Origin: Empedobacter brevis NBRC 14943 = ATCC 43319
GTDB lineage: Bacteria; Bacteroidota; Bacteroidia; Flavobacteriales; Weeksellaceae
Assembly (NCBI RefSeq): GCF_000382425.1
Contig: NZ_KB908303.1
Span: 1-64,000 of the forward strand
Length of the DNA stretch: 64,000 nt
Direction of reading: 5' to 3'
This document shows positions 7,422 through 16,163 of this stretch, one piece after another (position 1 is the stretch's first letter; each line of letters opens with the position of its first letter). A program made the translations under genes and the position numbers. The notes beneath the pieces were generated by a model. It was not told where the DNA came from. It saw only the letters and a program-made list of their open reading frames with translations, and ran no database searches.

Positions 7422-8567
7422 CTATTTTTTTAATATCTTAAAATTATAATGTTGATTCGAATTGATCGTAACGAAATAAACTCCGGGAACAAGATATTCT
7501 AAATTGATTTGAGACACACTTGTCTGAAATTTTTTATAAAAAACCTGCTTTCCAGATTCATCATATATAATAATTGTCGGCTGCTGTAAATTCTGAGAAA
7601 AATGAAGGGTTTCAACGACAGGATTTGGATAAACTTGTAAAGTAGAAATTGAATTTTCAATCGTATTCAACTTTTCTTGTGCAAATGAAAAATGCAATAA
7701 AGTCGCCAAAGCTCCTTTCACCACTTCTGTAAGATACTTTACATCCATACGATCAATTGTATCTTGAGGAGTATGCGCATAAGGCGTTTCATTTTTCTCG
7801 AAAAGCCCTGTTATAGGATAACCAACTGCTTGAAAAGGCATATAGTCAGAACTATACGCTCTCGAAATTTCAGTTTTTAAAGAAGTGTACAATGGAAAAA
7901 TACGAGCCATTTGATTTGTCAATTCAGATGAAGCTGCATTATTAGAAATTGGATTACTTTCGTCTTGCTCACAAACAATTGTTGTATTCATCTTGTTTGC
8001 AACTCCCCCAACCTCATCAATATTAAGAACTGCTTTTATTTTTAGATTTTGAGGAACGGCAATTTTATTCACATATTCCTGACTTCCTATCAAACCACGT
8101 TCTTCTCCTGTAAAATGAATAAACTTTATCGAATAATCTGTTTCGACATCTGCTATTAATCTTGCTATTTCCAGTAACGTAACTGTTCCTGAACCATTGT
8201 CATTTGCTCCAGGACCATTTAACGTATCATAATGTCCATCGATAATAATAAATTCATCCGGATACTTTTTTCCAATTTTTGTAACAATTAAATTATATCC
8301 AATCTTCCCGAAAACACTCACAGATTGTTGTTCTATATTCGAATAACCATAGTTTGTATAATACAACTTCAACCAACTAAATACATTGTCATGTGCAGAA
8401 GATCCGACAGTTTTAATTCCGAAGTCTTGAAATTTTTGTAATTTCTGTTGAACCGAATCGAATTTCACTTGCGTAACAATCGATTGATAAAACGGATTAA
8501 ATTCTTGAGCCTTTATACCAATTGAGACAATAAAAATAATTACCGGTAAATAGATATACTTCATCAC
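7422..8567 (-). CDS. Secreted M28 family zinc peptidase with T9SS sorting domain, 381 aa
   Basis: The protein starts with a signal peptide (residues 1-20, ending IKAQE) and continues as an M28 aminopeptidase. The co-catalytic zinc ligands are visible: H112 and D123 (GHYD, GANDNGSG), catalytic D114 and E155/E156 in the TGEERG motif, D184 (NIDEVG) and H265 (YAHTPQDT). The last 75 residues are a type A T9SS sorting domain, with YPNPVVE at its start and LVPGVYFVTI near its end. The enzyme is therefore predicted to be exported by the Por/T9SS machinery and to trim peptides outside the cell. It is a single-gene unit, intact and of normal length. Confidence 0.93.
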   Translation of the reverse strand: MMKYIYLPVIIFIVSIGIKAQEFNPFYQSIVTQVKFDSVQQKLQKFQDFGIKTVGSSAHDNVFSWLKLYYTNYGYSNIEQQSVSVFGKIGYNLIVTKIGKKYPDEFIIIDGHYDTLNGPGANDNGSGTVTLLEIARLIADVETDYSIKFIHFTGEERGLIGSQEYVNKIAVPQNLKIKAVLNIDEVGGVANKMNTTIVCEQDESNPISNNAASSELTNQMARIFPLYTSLKTEISRAYSSDYMPFQAVGYPITGLFEKNETPYAHTPQDTIDRMDVKYLTEVVKGALATLLHFSFAQEKLNTIENSISTLQVYPNPVVETLHFSQNLQQPTIIIYDESGKQVFYKKFQTSVSQINLEYLVPGVYFVTINSNQHYNFKILKK

Positions 8568-8603
8568 ATGAAAATTAATTTAACAAAATTAAAACGTAAA
8601 AGA

Positions 8604-9284
8604 TTAAAAATTATTCAAAATAGTTTTTAATTCTTCAATACTTTCTGTTGCTTTTTTCTTAATGTGTGTAATTGAGGAATCTACAAAAGTCTCTGATGGA
8701 TCTATATAGACAACAGGTACATTTGATTTTGCATAATCTTTAAGTGAAGCTGCAGGATAAACTTGCATTGATGTTCCGATTATAATCAACATATCCGCAG
8801 TCAGAACCTCATCGATTGCATTTTCTATTTCCGGAACCATTTCGCCAAACCACACAATATGAGGACGAAGTTGATTTCCATCTTCAGCTAAATCTCCAAG
8901 ATTTATATTTTTATTCCATTCTATAATCAGGTTTTCATTTTTTTCACTTCTTGCTTTTCTTAATTCACCGTGCAAATGAATCACCTTTGAAGAATTTGCA
9001 CGTTCGTGTAAATCATCTACGTTTTGAGTAATAATAGATACATCAAAATCGCTCTCTAACTCTTTTAAAAAAAGGTGTGCCGCATTTGGTTCCACTTCGA
9101 ACAATTGTTGCCTGCGCTGATTATAGAATTCTTGTACCAATTCCGGATTTTTCAAGTAACCTTCGATAGAAGCGACTTCCATAATATCATGATTCTCCCA
9201 CAAACCATTCGCATCTCTGAAAGTAGAAATCCCACTTTCAGCACTAATTCCTGCTCCTGTTAAAACCACTAATTTCTTTCTCAT
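8604..9284 (-). CDS. cobB: SIR2 family NAD-dependent protein deacylase, 226 aa
   Basis: The sirtuin fold is clear: the NAD-binding GAGISAESGISTFR at 10-23, TQNVDDLHE at 87-94, the catalytic H105 in HLHG, and GTSMQVYPA toward the C-terminus. Y54 and R57 in YNQRR match the Y-x-x-R signature of SIRT5-like class III sirtuins, which remove succinyl and malonyl groups from lysine. The four cysteines that bind structural zinc in typical sirtuins are absent; the protein contains no cysteine at all. The length is close to that of other bacterial CobB proteins. The small gene at 9359-9454 lies just upstream on the same strand but ends in its own hairpin. Confidence 0.92.
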   Translation of the reverse strand: MRKKLVVLTGAGISAESGISTFRDANGLWENHDIMEVASIEGYLKNPELVQEFYNQRRQQLFEVEPNAAHLFLKELESDFDVSIITQNVDDLHERANSSKVIHLHGELRKARSEKNENLIIEWNKNINLGDLAEDGNQLRPHIVWFGEMVPEIENAIDEVLTADMLIIIGTSMQVYPAASLKDYAKSNVPVVYIDPSETFVDSSITHIKKKATESIEELKTILNNF

Positions 9285-9331
9285 TTTTACATTTCGTTTC
9301 TGAAGTAAATATAGCGTTATAAATACAAAAA

Positions 9332-9351
9332 CTCCATTTGTACAAATGGAG
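9332..9351 (-). terminator. Hairpin terminator after the 31-aa micro-gene
   Basis: A perfect 20-base palindrome (CTCCATTTG paired with CAAATGGAG around a TA centre) is followed on the minus strand by a run of T. It starts 7 bases after the stop of the micro-gene at 9359-9454, and so ends its transcript before the sirtuin gene. Confidence 0.7.
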
Positions 9352-9358
9352 CTTCACG

Positions 9359-9454
9359 TTATTTCAATTTTTTAAATTCGTTTAATTTGACCAGACACAT
9401 CACACTGAACGTCACGAACATCGTTACTGTTAAAATAGCTGCATTAATCATCAT
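9359..9454 (-). CDS. Single-helix membrane micro-protein, 31 aa
   Basis: A double ATG (9449-9454) opens a 31-residue frame. Residues 3-22 are hydrophobic (AAILTVTMFVTFSVMCLV), followed by a basic, polar tail (KLNEFKKLK). This is the standard shape of a small single-pass inner-membrane protein with its tail in the cytoplasm. The stop codon is followed within 7 bases by a strong 9-bp-stem hairpin and T run on the same strand, which supports a real, independently terminated transcript. No family is recognised, and such short frames can occur by chance. Confidence 0.5.
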   Translation of the reverse strand: MMINAAILTVTMFVTFSVMCLVKLNEFKKLK

Positions 9455-9583
9455 ATTTTTCGTTTTTAGAATTAATATTTTTATTTAAAGTTACAACGAT
9501 TCATTTCTTTACACTTGTATTTCAAAAAGAAAAACAAGTGTAACTCGCTTATTTTTAATGAATAAACTTTACTATACGACATG

Positions 9584-9615
9584 AAAAAACCTCAATTGGG
9601 AACAACTGAGGCTTT
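9584..9615 (-). terminator. Hairpin with T run, possible end of a small RNA
   Basis: CCTCAATTG (9590-9598) and CAACTGAGG (9603-9611) form a 9-bp stem with one mismatch and a GGAA loop. On the minus strand a run of six T follows. No protein gene is visible just upstream on that strand, because the acyl-CoA dehydrogenase transcript should already end at 9732-9752. The hairpin might end a short untranslated RNA from 9612-9700. Confidence 0.4.
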
Positions 9616-9731
9616 TCTCTACTAAAACTTAAGTACCATGAAAACTCAACTAACTTATATAAAGACTAGTACTTGAGCGAGATTAATCAAATGATATACC
9701 AAATTAAATATCAATATGTTAAAATAAAAAA

Positions 9732-9752
9732 AGCAGTCAATAATTGACTGCT
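9732..9752 (-). terminator. Terminator of the beta-oxidation operon
   Basis: AGCAGTCAAT and ATTGACTGCT form a 10-bp inverted repeat with T runs on both sides, 26 bases after the acyl-CoA dehydrogenase stop codon. Confidence 0.85.
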
Positions 9753-9777
9753 TTTTTTTAGTTTAACTAAACGACCA

Positions 9778-11580
9778 CTAGAAAGTGTATTTATTTTCTT
9801 TAATTAATAAATCTGCAATCTCAGTTTTTAGATTTACGACATTCGGATATTCATTGTAACGTGTAAATCTTCTTAATCCTGACAACATCATGCGTTGCTC
9901 GTCACCTTCTGTAAAAGAAATAATACCACGAGTCGCTTCTGTTTTGATAATTTCCACAGATTTGAACAATTGTAACTGAACTAATTTTACGGCATTTTTA
10001 GCAGCATCAGCACCTTTCGTCGTTGCAATTTTTTCTGCACGCAACATCGCTGATTCTACCATATAAATTTCTTGCATGATACGAGAAGCCGCAATAATTA
10101 ATTGTTGATGTTGTTCCAACTCAGCTCCAAATTTTTGCAATGCTGATCCTGCTACCATAAAGAATGCTTTCTTTAGATTTGCAAGAATCTCTTTTTCTTG
10201 TGCAAATAATTCAGAATAATCCGGAATATCAAAAGAAGGAATCGACATTAATTCATTTGCCACATTCATGGCCGGCGACATTAAATCTAATTTTCCTTTG
10301 AATGCACGTTTTACTAACATCGAAACACATAACAATGTATTGATTTCGTTTGTACCTTCATAAATTCTAGAAATACGTGCATCTCTCCAAGCTGCTTCCA
10401 TAGGCATTTCTTTTGAATATCCCATTCCTCCATAAATCTGAATTCCTTCATCTGCCGCATCCTGTGCAGCATCAGAAATCCAAACTTTCAAGATAGAAGC
10501 TTCGATTGCATATTCTTCAATCCCTTTCAATTCAGCTTCATTGTGCGGCATTCCTTTTGCTACATTATCTTCGATTGCATCTTGAACATCTTTCGCAGCA
10601 CGATAAGCTCCCGCTTCTGAAGTAAACGCAGCAACAGCCATATCCGCTAGCTTTTCTTTGATAGCTCCAAAAGTATTAATCGATGTATTGAACTGTTTAC
10701 GTTCTGAAGAATATTGTAGCGAATAATCTAAAATACGACGTTGAGCATCTAAACAAGCCGCACCTAATTTGATACGACCAACATTTAAAGCATTCATCGC
10801 AATTTTAAATCCTCCGTTTCTTTCTCCTAAAAGATTTTCTACCGGAACACGAACTTCGTTAAAGAAAACCTGACGAGTTGATGAAGAAACAATTCCTAAT
10901 TTATCTTCTTCTTCTCCCAAAGAGAACCCTTCTCCTGCTTTATCTTTTTCAACAATGAAACCCGTAATATTTTTATCGTCATCAATACGAGCAAATACGA
11001 TAAACAAATCTGCAAAACCTGCATTTGTTATCCACATTTTTTGACCAGTGATGATGTATTCTTTTCCATCTTCTGATAAAACAGCTTTTGTTTTTCCTGA
11101 ATTTGCATCAGAACCTGCTTCAGGTTCAGTCAAACAATAAGAAGCAAACCATTCTCCTGTTGCTAATTTTGGTAAGTATTCTTGTTTTTGCTCTTCTGTT
11201 CCATATAGTAAGATTGGCATTGTACCAATTCCTGTGTGAGCTCCGAAAGCTGTAGCCAACGAACCTGTTGCGCCAGAAATATAGTCACAAACTAACATGG
11301 TTGTTACGAATCCCATTCCTAAACCTCCGTATTCTTCCGGAACAGAAATTCCTAACAATCCTAATTCACCAATTTTACGCATTAACTCCTCGATTAAAGC
11401 ATAATCTTTTTTCTCTATTTGGTGTTTATTAGGAACAACTTCCTTATCGATAAATTCTTTTGCAGATTGCAAAATCATTTGCTGTTCTTCTGATAAATCT
11501 TCGTAAGTAAAGATATCATTGTAAGAGGCATCTTTGATTAGATATTGTCCTCCGATTAATCTATTTGGATTTGTAGACAT
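9778..11580 (-). CDS. Acyl-CoA dehydrogenase, FadE type, 600 aa
   Basis: This FAD enzyme makes the trans-2 double bond in acyl-CoA, the first step of beta-oxidation. Family signatures are visible: LTEPEAGSDA at about 152-161, the substrate/FAD loop KMWITNAGFADLF at about 181-193, and near residue 410 the motif YGGMGYSKEMPMEAAWRDARISRIYEGTNEI in two adjoining pieces. The C-terminal extension of about 150 residues makes the protein longer than the 380-residue short form, as in the ACADVL-like subgroup common in Bacteroidetes. It is the last gene of the operon. The FAD presumably reoxidises through an electron-transferring flavoprotein, not found in this window. Confidence 0.94.
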   Translation of the reverse strand: MSTNPNRLIGGQYLIKDASYNDIFTYEDLSEEQQMILQSAKEFIDKEVVPNKHQIEKKDYALIEELMRKIGELGLLGISVPEEYGGLGMGFVTTMLVCDYISGATGSLATAFGAHTGIGTMPILLYGTEEQKQEYLPKLATGEWFASYCLTEPEAGSDANSGKTKAVLSEDGKEYIITGQKMWITNAGFADLFIVFARIDDDKNITGFIVEKDKAGEGFSLGEEEDKLGIVSSSTRQVFFNEVRVPVENLLGERNGGFKIAMNALNVGRIKLGAACLDAQRRILDYSLQYSSERKQFNTSINTFGAIKEKLADMAVAAFTSEAGAYRAAKDVQDAIEDNVAKGMPHNEAELKGIEEYAIEASILKVWISDAAQDAADEGIQIYGGMGYSKEMPMEAAWRDARISRIYEGTNEINTLLCVSMLVKRAFKGKLDLMSPAMNVANELMSIPSFDIPDYSELFAQEKEILANLKKAFFMVAGSALQKFGAELEQHQQLIIAASRIMQEIYMVESAMLRAEKIATTKGADAAKNAVKLVQLQLFKSVEIIKTEATRGIISFTEGDEQRMMLSGLRRFTRYNEYPNVVNLKTEIADLLIKENKYTF

Positions 11581-11661
11581 TCTTGTAATTGTTTTATGGT
11601 TGTTATTTTGTAAAAAGAAGAGCCGGATCAGAAAGAAATCATTACCAACTCTCCTACCGCA

Positions 11662-12843
11662 TTATTTTAAATATTCGAAAATTGAAGCCGCTCCCTGTCC
11701 GGTACCCACACACATTGTTACCATTCCATATTTCGCTTTACGCGCTTCCATTTCATGTAACAATTGAACTGTTAATTTCGTTCCTGAACATCCAAGCGGA
11801 TGCCCTAAGGCAATCGCACCTCCATTTACATTCACAATATCCGGATTCAAATTCAGTTCACGCATAATTGCAACAGACTGAGAAGCAAATGCTTCATTTA
11901 ATTCAATCAATTGGATATCCTCTAACTTCATTCCAGCTTGTTCTAACGCTTTAGGAATTGCAAACAAAGGTCCCATTCCCATAATACGAGGCTCTAAACC
12001 TACTGTTGAATAAGCGACTAAACGAGCAACCGGCTCAAGTCCCAGTTCTTTCACCATATCTTCTGACATCACCATTACAAAAGCAGCTCCATCAGACATT
12101 TGAGATGAATTACCGGCTGTAACTGTTCCGCCTTGTGCAAAAACCGGACGTAATTTTGCTAAACCTTCAACTGAAGTATCTGCACGTGGTCCTTCATCAA
12201 CTTTGAAATCTATTTTCTTGGTTTGAACTTTTTCTTTGTCATCCAAAAAACTGTATTCAACATCAATCGGAACAATTTGAGATGCAAATTTTCCTTCCGC
12301 ATTTGCTTTCAACGCTTTTTGATGCGAATTAAACGCAAACAAATCTTGGTCTTCACGAGAAACTTTAAATTCTTTTGCGACTTCTTCTGCCGTCAACCCC
12401 ATTCCCCAATAATAATCTGGGTGATCTTTGGCTAAATCTGTTTCCGGAATTGGCTTGTATCCTCCCATTGGAATATACGACATCGATTCTGCACCTCCTG
12501 CAATAATACATTCTGCCATTCCTGTTCTGATTTTAGCAGCTGCCAACGCAATTGCTTCTGAACCTGATGCACAGTAGCGATTTACTGTAACACCTGGCAC
12601 TTTATCTGTATCCAACCCCATTAATGAGATAAGACGTGCCATATTTAATCCTTGCTCTGCTTCCGGCATTGCACACCCAACAATTAAATCGTCAATACGC
12701 GCCGGATCTAAAGTTGGATAATCTTGCATTAAGCGTTTGATTACTGTAGCAGCCATCTCATCAGGACGCGTAAAGCGTAATGTCCCTTTTGGCGCTTTCC
12801 CTACAGCTGTTCTATATCCTGTAACTATATATGCTTGTTTCAT
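11662..12843 (-). CDS. Acetyl-CoA C-acyltransferase (3-ketoacyl-CoA thiolase), 393 aa
   Basis: This thiolase performs the last beta-oxidation step, splitting 3-ketoacyl-CoA with CoA into acetyl-CoA and a shortened acyl-CoA. The acylated nucleophile is C91 in [11 protein letters not shown]. The second catalytic pair is H348 in [14 protein letters not shown] and C378 in CVGTGQG. The length and the ends are standard. It lies between the four-helix-bundle insertion upstream and the acyl-CoA dehydrogenase 81 bases downstream, all on one strand, so it belongs to the marR-controlled fatty-acid operon. Confidence 0.95.
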   Translation of the reverse strand: MKQAYIVTGYRTAVGKAPKGTLRFTRPDEMAATVIKRLMQDYPTLDPARIDDLIVGCAMPEAEQGLNMARLISLMGLDTDKVPGVTVNRYCASGSEAIALAAAKIRTGMAECIIAGGAESMSYIPMGGYKPIPETDLAKDHPDYYWGMGLTAEEVAKEFKVSREDQDLFAFNSHQKALKANAEGKFASQIVPIDVEYSFLDDKEKVQTKKIDFKVDEGPRADTSVEGLAKLRPVFAQGGTVTAGNSSQMSDGAAFVMVMSEDMVKELGLEPVARLVAYSTVGLEPRIMGMGPLFAIPKALEQAGMKLEDIQLIELNEAFASQSVAIMRELNLNPDIVNVNGGAIALGHPLGCSGTKLTVQLLHEMEARKAKYGMVTMCVGTGQGAASIFEYLK

Positions 12844-12855
12844 TTTTTAAAAATT

Positions 12856-12883
12856 TAGATGTTAGATTCTAGATTCTAGATTT
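12856..12883. repeat. Four tandem 7-bp repeats at the 3' end of the inserted gene
   Basis: TAGATGT, TAGATTC, TAGATTC and TAGATTT follow each other without spacing. They overlap the stop codon of the four-helix-bundle gene. The other flank (13229-13261) holds related TCTAAAAT and two copies of a CAATACTA-type block. Such TAGAT-rich flanks suggest the gene arrived as a unit. Confidence 0.7.
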
Positions 12884-13228
12884 TAGTTTTTGTTGAAATA
12901 CATAATTCATTTTCTGAATTTCATTTAATAATAAAATAATATGTTCTGTTTTATCTTTCTTGAATAATTGTAATTCTATCCCTAAAATTAATTGAGTCAT
13001 TAATTCATAAGAAGATCCATTTGCAATTGATAAAAAATGAACAAATTCTTTATTTGAGTTTCTTCCAGCTCCTTCTGCAATATTTGAAGGAATTGAAATT
13101 GCAGCTCTTTTAATTTGACTATTCAGACCAAACTTTTCGTCTTGAGGTAATTCTAAACAAATCAAATAAACTTGTTTTGTAAGCTCAATTGCTTTTTTCC
13201 AAATTATTAAATCCTCAAGTTTATGCAT
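12869..13228 (-). CDS. Four-helix-bundle protein (23S rRNA-intervening-sequence family), 119 aa
   Basis: The product is a member of the S23/IVS four-helix-bundle family. It begins with the usual LEDLIIWKKAIEL, and its centre carries the hallmark RAAISIPSNIAEGAGR followed by the third helix with FLSIANGSSYEL. Members are encoded in intervening sequences of 23S rRNA genes and, as Avd, in diversity-generating retroelements; free-standing copies are common in Bacteroidetes, with unknown function. Here it is inserted between the bifunctional beta-oxidation gene and the thiolase gene, 36 and 25 bases from them, and is flanked by repeats. It has no obvious role in fat metabolism. Confidence 0.88.
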   Translation of the reverse strand: MHKLEDLIIWKKAIELTKQVYLICLELPQDEKFGLNSQIKRAAISIPSNIAEGAGRNSNKEFVHFLSIANGSSYELMTQLILGIELQLFKKDKTEHIILLLNEIQKMNYVFQQKLKSRI

Positions 13229-13264
13229 CTCAATACTAATATCTAAAATCCCAATACTATAATT

Positions 13265-15664
13265 TTAATTACGCAAAGGTTTACCTGTTTTCAACATATG
13301 CTGGATTCGCTCTAATGTTTTTCTTTCTCCACAAAGCGATAAGAAAGTTTCGCGTTCTAAGTCTAACAAATATTGTTCTGAAACATAAGTAGATTCAGAT
13401 AAATTACCACCTGTCATGACATATCCTAATTTATTCGCAATTAAACGATCGTGATCAGAAGCATAACGTCCGGCTACCATAGAATCAGTTCCTACATAGA
13501 ACATACCCATCGCTTCTTTCCCTAACACCTCTACTCTACGTTGAATAGGTTGCGTATATCCTGCTTCTGCCATAATAATTGCATGTTTCTTTGCTTCTGC
13601 AATTTGACGTTCTGCATTTACCACGACAACATCTTGTTCACGAATAATTCCCATATTTTTCGCTTCATAAGCTGATGTCGCTACTTTGGCTGTTGCAATA
13701 TTCATGAAGTTATCACGTAAATGATTTACTTTCACATCATCTTTTAATGCAAACTCAGTTGCGCGGCGAGCAAATTCTTTCGAACCTCCACCACCTGGAA
13801 TTAATCCTACTCCAACTTCAACTAAACCAATGTAAGTTTCTGCAGCTGCAACAATTTTATCTGCATGCATCGACATTTCACATCCTCCACCAAGTGTCAT
13901 TCCATGTGGAGCAACAACTACCGGAATAGATGAATAACGAACACGCATCATCGTATCCTGGAACATTTTGATTGCCATGTTTAATTCCCACCAATCTTGC
14001 TCAGCAGCCATCATCATAATCATTGCTAAATTTGCTCCAACAGAGAAATTATCACCTTGGTTACCTATCACAACTCCACGATAATCTTTTTCAGCAAGTT
14101 CAATCCCTTTATTAATTCCTTGTAAAACTCCACCTCCAAGCGAATTCATTTTTGATCGGAATTCAATGTTAATAATTCCATCACCTAAATCTTGGATAGA
14201 AGTTTCTTGATTAGACCAAACTTCATTTGTTTTACGGATATTATCTAAAATGATAAATGCATCTTGTCCCGGAATTAATTCGAATTGTTTTGAATCCTGG
14301 TTATAGAAAAGTTTTTTGCCATTCTCTATTTTATAAAAAGAATCTGCACCAGTTGCTGCTAACTCTTTTACCCAATCAGCCACTTTGAATCCTTCAGATT
14401 CTACTAACTGAATTCCGTTTTTCACCCCAACTAAGTCCCATGTTTCAAATGGACCATATTTCCAAGCATACCCTGTTTTTAAAGCATCATCTATTGGATA
14501 CAACACATCTGTAATTTCCGGGATACGTTGCGAAACATACGCAAATAATGATGCAAAATGTTTACGGATTAATTCTCCTGCTTTACCAGAATCTTTCAAT
14601 AGAACGCCTAATTTATTACGCATAGAGCCTGCATTTTTCGCAGTTTCAACAGCAGTAACTTTAGCACGTGCCATAGGACGATAGTCTAATGTATCAAGGT
14701 TTAATGCAAAACGTTTTGTATTTCCGTCTTTATCAATTTCTTTGTAATAGAAACCTTTTCTCGTTTTATCACCTAAGAATTTATTTTCAATCAAGAAGTT
14801 CAAAAACTTTGAATCTCTCAAACCTTGAATCATCTCGTCGTTTGGTGCATTTTGCTGTAACCCTTTCGTTACATTGTACGCTGTATCCAAACCAACCAAA
14901 TCCCCTAATTTGAAAGTTCCTGTTTTTGGGCGACCAAGAATAGATCCTGTTAATGTATCGACCTCTTCAATTGTTAATCCTATTTCCTGTGCCAATTCCA
15001 TCACTTTCGCCATCGAGTAGACTCCTACTCTATTCCCTATAAAACCTGGTGTATCTTTACATAAAACCGGTGTTTTACCTAGAAATAACGACGCATAGTT
15101 TTGGAAAAATTCAACGACAGATTGATCTGTTTGAGGAGTTGGAATGATTTCGAATAATTTTAAGTAACGTGGTGGATTAAAAAAGTGCGTTCCACAAAAA
15201 TGTTTTTGAAAATCTTCTGAACGACCTTCTGCCATCAAATGAATTGGAATACCAGAAGTATTCGACGTTACTAAAGTTCCTGGTTTGCGGAAATTGTCTA
15301 CACGTTCGAAAATTGATTGTTTAATATCTAATCGTTCGATTACTACTTCTATTACCCAATCCGAGTTTTTAATTTTCTCGAAATCATCATCAAAATTACC
15401 AACAGTTATACGAGAAGCAAATGCTTTGTCATAAATTGGTGAAGGGTTGCTTTTTAAAGCAGCATCTAAGTGAGTTTGAGCAGTTCTGTTACGAACTACT
15501 TTACTCTCTAAAGTAAGTCCTTTCGCTTGCTCTTGTGGTGTAAGCTCGCGAGGAACCATATCCAGCATCAAGACTTCGACTCCGATATTTGCAAAATGAC
15601 ATGCAATACCAGAACCCATTACTCCTGATCCTAATACAGTTACGTGTTTAACGTGTCTTCTCAT
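13265..15664 (-). CDS. 3-hydroxyacyl-CoA dehydrogenase / enoyl-CoA hydratase, FadN-like, 799 aa
   Basis: This bifunctional enzyme hydrates enoyl-CoA and oxidises the 3-hydroxyacyl-CoA with NAD. The N-terminal Rossmann motif VLGSGVMGSGIACHFANIG starts at residue 10, and the dehydrogenase continues to about 430, including CKDTPGFIGNRVG. The C-terminal part from about 490 to 720 is a crotonase fold, with GDNFSVGANL and HGMTLGGGCEMSM supplying the oxyanion hole. The order, dehydrogenase first, is that of Bacillus FadN and opposite to E. coli FadB. Its start overlaps the marR gene by 17 bases, which indicates translational coupling. Confidence 0.93.
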   Translation of the reverse strand: MRRHVKHVTVLGSGVMGSGIACHFANIGVEVLMLDMVPRELTPQEQAKGLTLESKVVRNRTAQTHLDAALKSNPSPIYDKAFASRITVGNFDDDFEKIKNSDWVIEVVIERLDIKQSIFERVDNFRKPGTLVTSNTSGIPIHLMAEGRSEDFQKHFCGTHFFNPPRYLKLFEIIPTPQTDQSVVEFFQNYASLFLGKTPVLCKDTPGFIGNRVGVYSMAKVMELAQEIGLTIEEVDTLTGSILGRPKTGTFKLGDLVGLDTAYNVTKGLQQNAPNDEMIQGLRDSKFLNFLIENKFLGDKTRKGFYYKEIDKDGNTKRFALNLDTLDYRPMARAKVTAVETAKNAGSMRNKLGVLLKDSGKAGELIRKHFASLFAYVSQRIPEITDVLYPIDDALKTGYAWKYGPFETWDLVGVKNGIQLVESEGFKVADWVKELAATGADSFYKIENGKKLFYNQDSKQFELIPGQDAFIILDNIRKTNEVWSNQETSIQDLGDGIINIEFRSKMNSLGGGVLQGINKGIELAEKDYRGVVIGNQGDNFSVGANLAMIMMMAAEQDWWELNMAIKMFQDTMMRVRYSSIPVVVAPHGMTLGGGCEMSMHADKIVAAAETYIGLVEVGVGLIPGGGGSKEFARRATEFALKDDVKVNHLRDNFMNIATAKVATSAYEAKNMGIIREQDVVVVNAERQIAEAKKHAIIMAEAGYTQPIQRRVEVLGKEAMGMFYVGTDSMVAGRYASDHDRLIANKLGYVMTGGNLSESTYVSEQYLLDLERETFLSLCGERKTLERIQHMLKTGKPLRN

Positions 15665-16109
15665 AATTGTTTTTAAATATTTTTTTGTCCGATATTAATT
15701 GATTAATCTTATAAATCACTTCTAAGAAAATCTGCATTTTCTCAGGTTCGATATGATTATTAATTGATTCGTTGAACTGTAAAACAAAATGTTTCGAAAT
15801 ATCTCTCATCCGTAAACCTTCTTCTGTTAACGTAATTAAAACGCTTCTCCCATCTTCCGGATTTGGTTTTCGTACAATAAAATTTCTTGCTTCTAAGTTT
15901 TTTAAAGTTCTAGACAAACTTGTCGGTTCAATTCCCATTTTTGGTCCCAATGAAGTACTTGGTGTACCTCCTTTCGGGTCAATCGATAATAATGTAAATG
16001 CATACACCATTGTGGAATCGTAAGCTCCTGCTTGCTCATTATACATTTTCTGCACAGAAAGCCATGTTGAACGCAATAAATAATCTATCGTTAAATCTTC
16101 TCTTAACAT
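15648..16109 (-). CDS. MarR family transcriptional regulator of the beta-oxidation operon, 153 aa
   Basis: This is a winged-helix MarR protein. The recognition helix region is MGIEPTSLSRTLKNLEARNFIVRK, followed by the wing with NPEDGRSVLITLTEEG. It is the first gene of the operon and overlaps the next gene by 17 bases. A perfect 9-bp inverted repeat 35-54 bases before its start covers the likely promoter, so autoregulation is probable and release by an acyl-CoA or fatty acid would fit its neighbours. The ligand is inferred from context only. Confidence 0.92.
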   Translation of the reverse strand: MLREDLTIDYLLRSTWLSVQKMYNEQAGAYDSTMVYAFTLLSIDPKGGTPSTSLGPKMGIEPTSLSRTLKNLEARNFIVRKPNPEDGRSVLITLTEEGLRMRDISKHFVLQFNESINNHIEPEKMQIFLEVIYKINQLISDKKIFKNNYEKTR

Positions 16110-16127
16110 ATTTTAGTGTATGTCTAA

Positions 16128-16135
16128 CAAATATA
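16128..16135 (-). promoter_or_regulatory. -7 box of the marR/beta-oxidation promoter
   Basis: The minus strand reads TATATTTG, matching TAnnTTTG, 19 bases upstream of the marR start. A TTG lies 16 bases further upstream, inside the palindrome at 16144-16163. Confidence 0.65.
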
Positions 16136-16143
16136 ATCTTTTT

Positions 16144-16163
16144 TTATTATGCAAGCATAATAA
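16144..16163. promoter_or_regulatory. Palindromic operator, probable MarR binding site
   Basis: TTATTATGC and GCATAATAA form a perfect 9-bp inverted repeat with a 2-base centre. MarR dimers bind sites of this size and symmetry. The site overlaps the -33 region of the operon promoter, so binding would block RNA polymerase. Confidence 0.7.

Noticed and set aside
7331-7450. 39-residue plus-strand frame after element C
   Set aside because: It overlaps the end of the M28 peptidase gene on the other strand and has no membrane, signal or family feature.
9638-9676. 12-codon plus-strand frame as a leader peptide
   Set aside because: No codon run for one amino acid, no alternative hairpins after it and no biosynthetic gene downstream on that strand.
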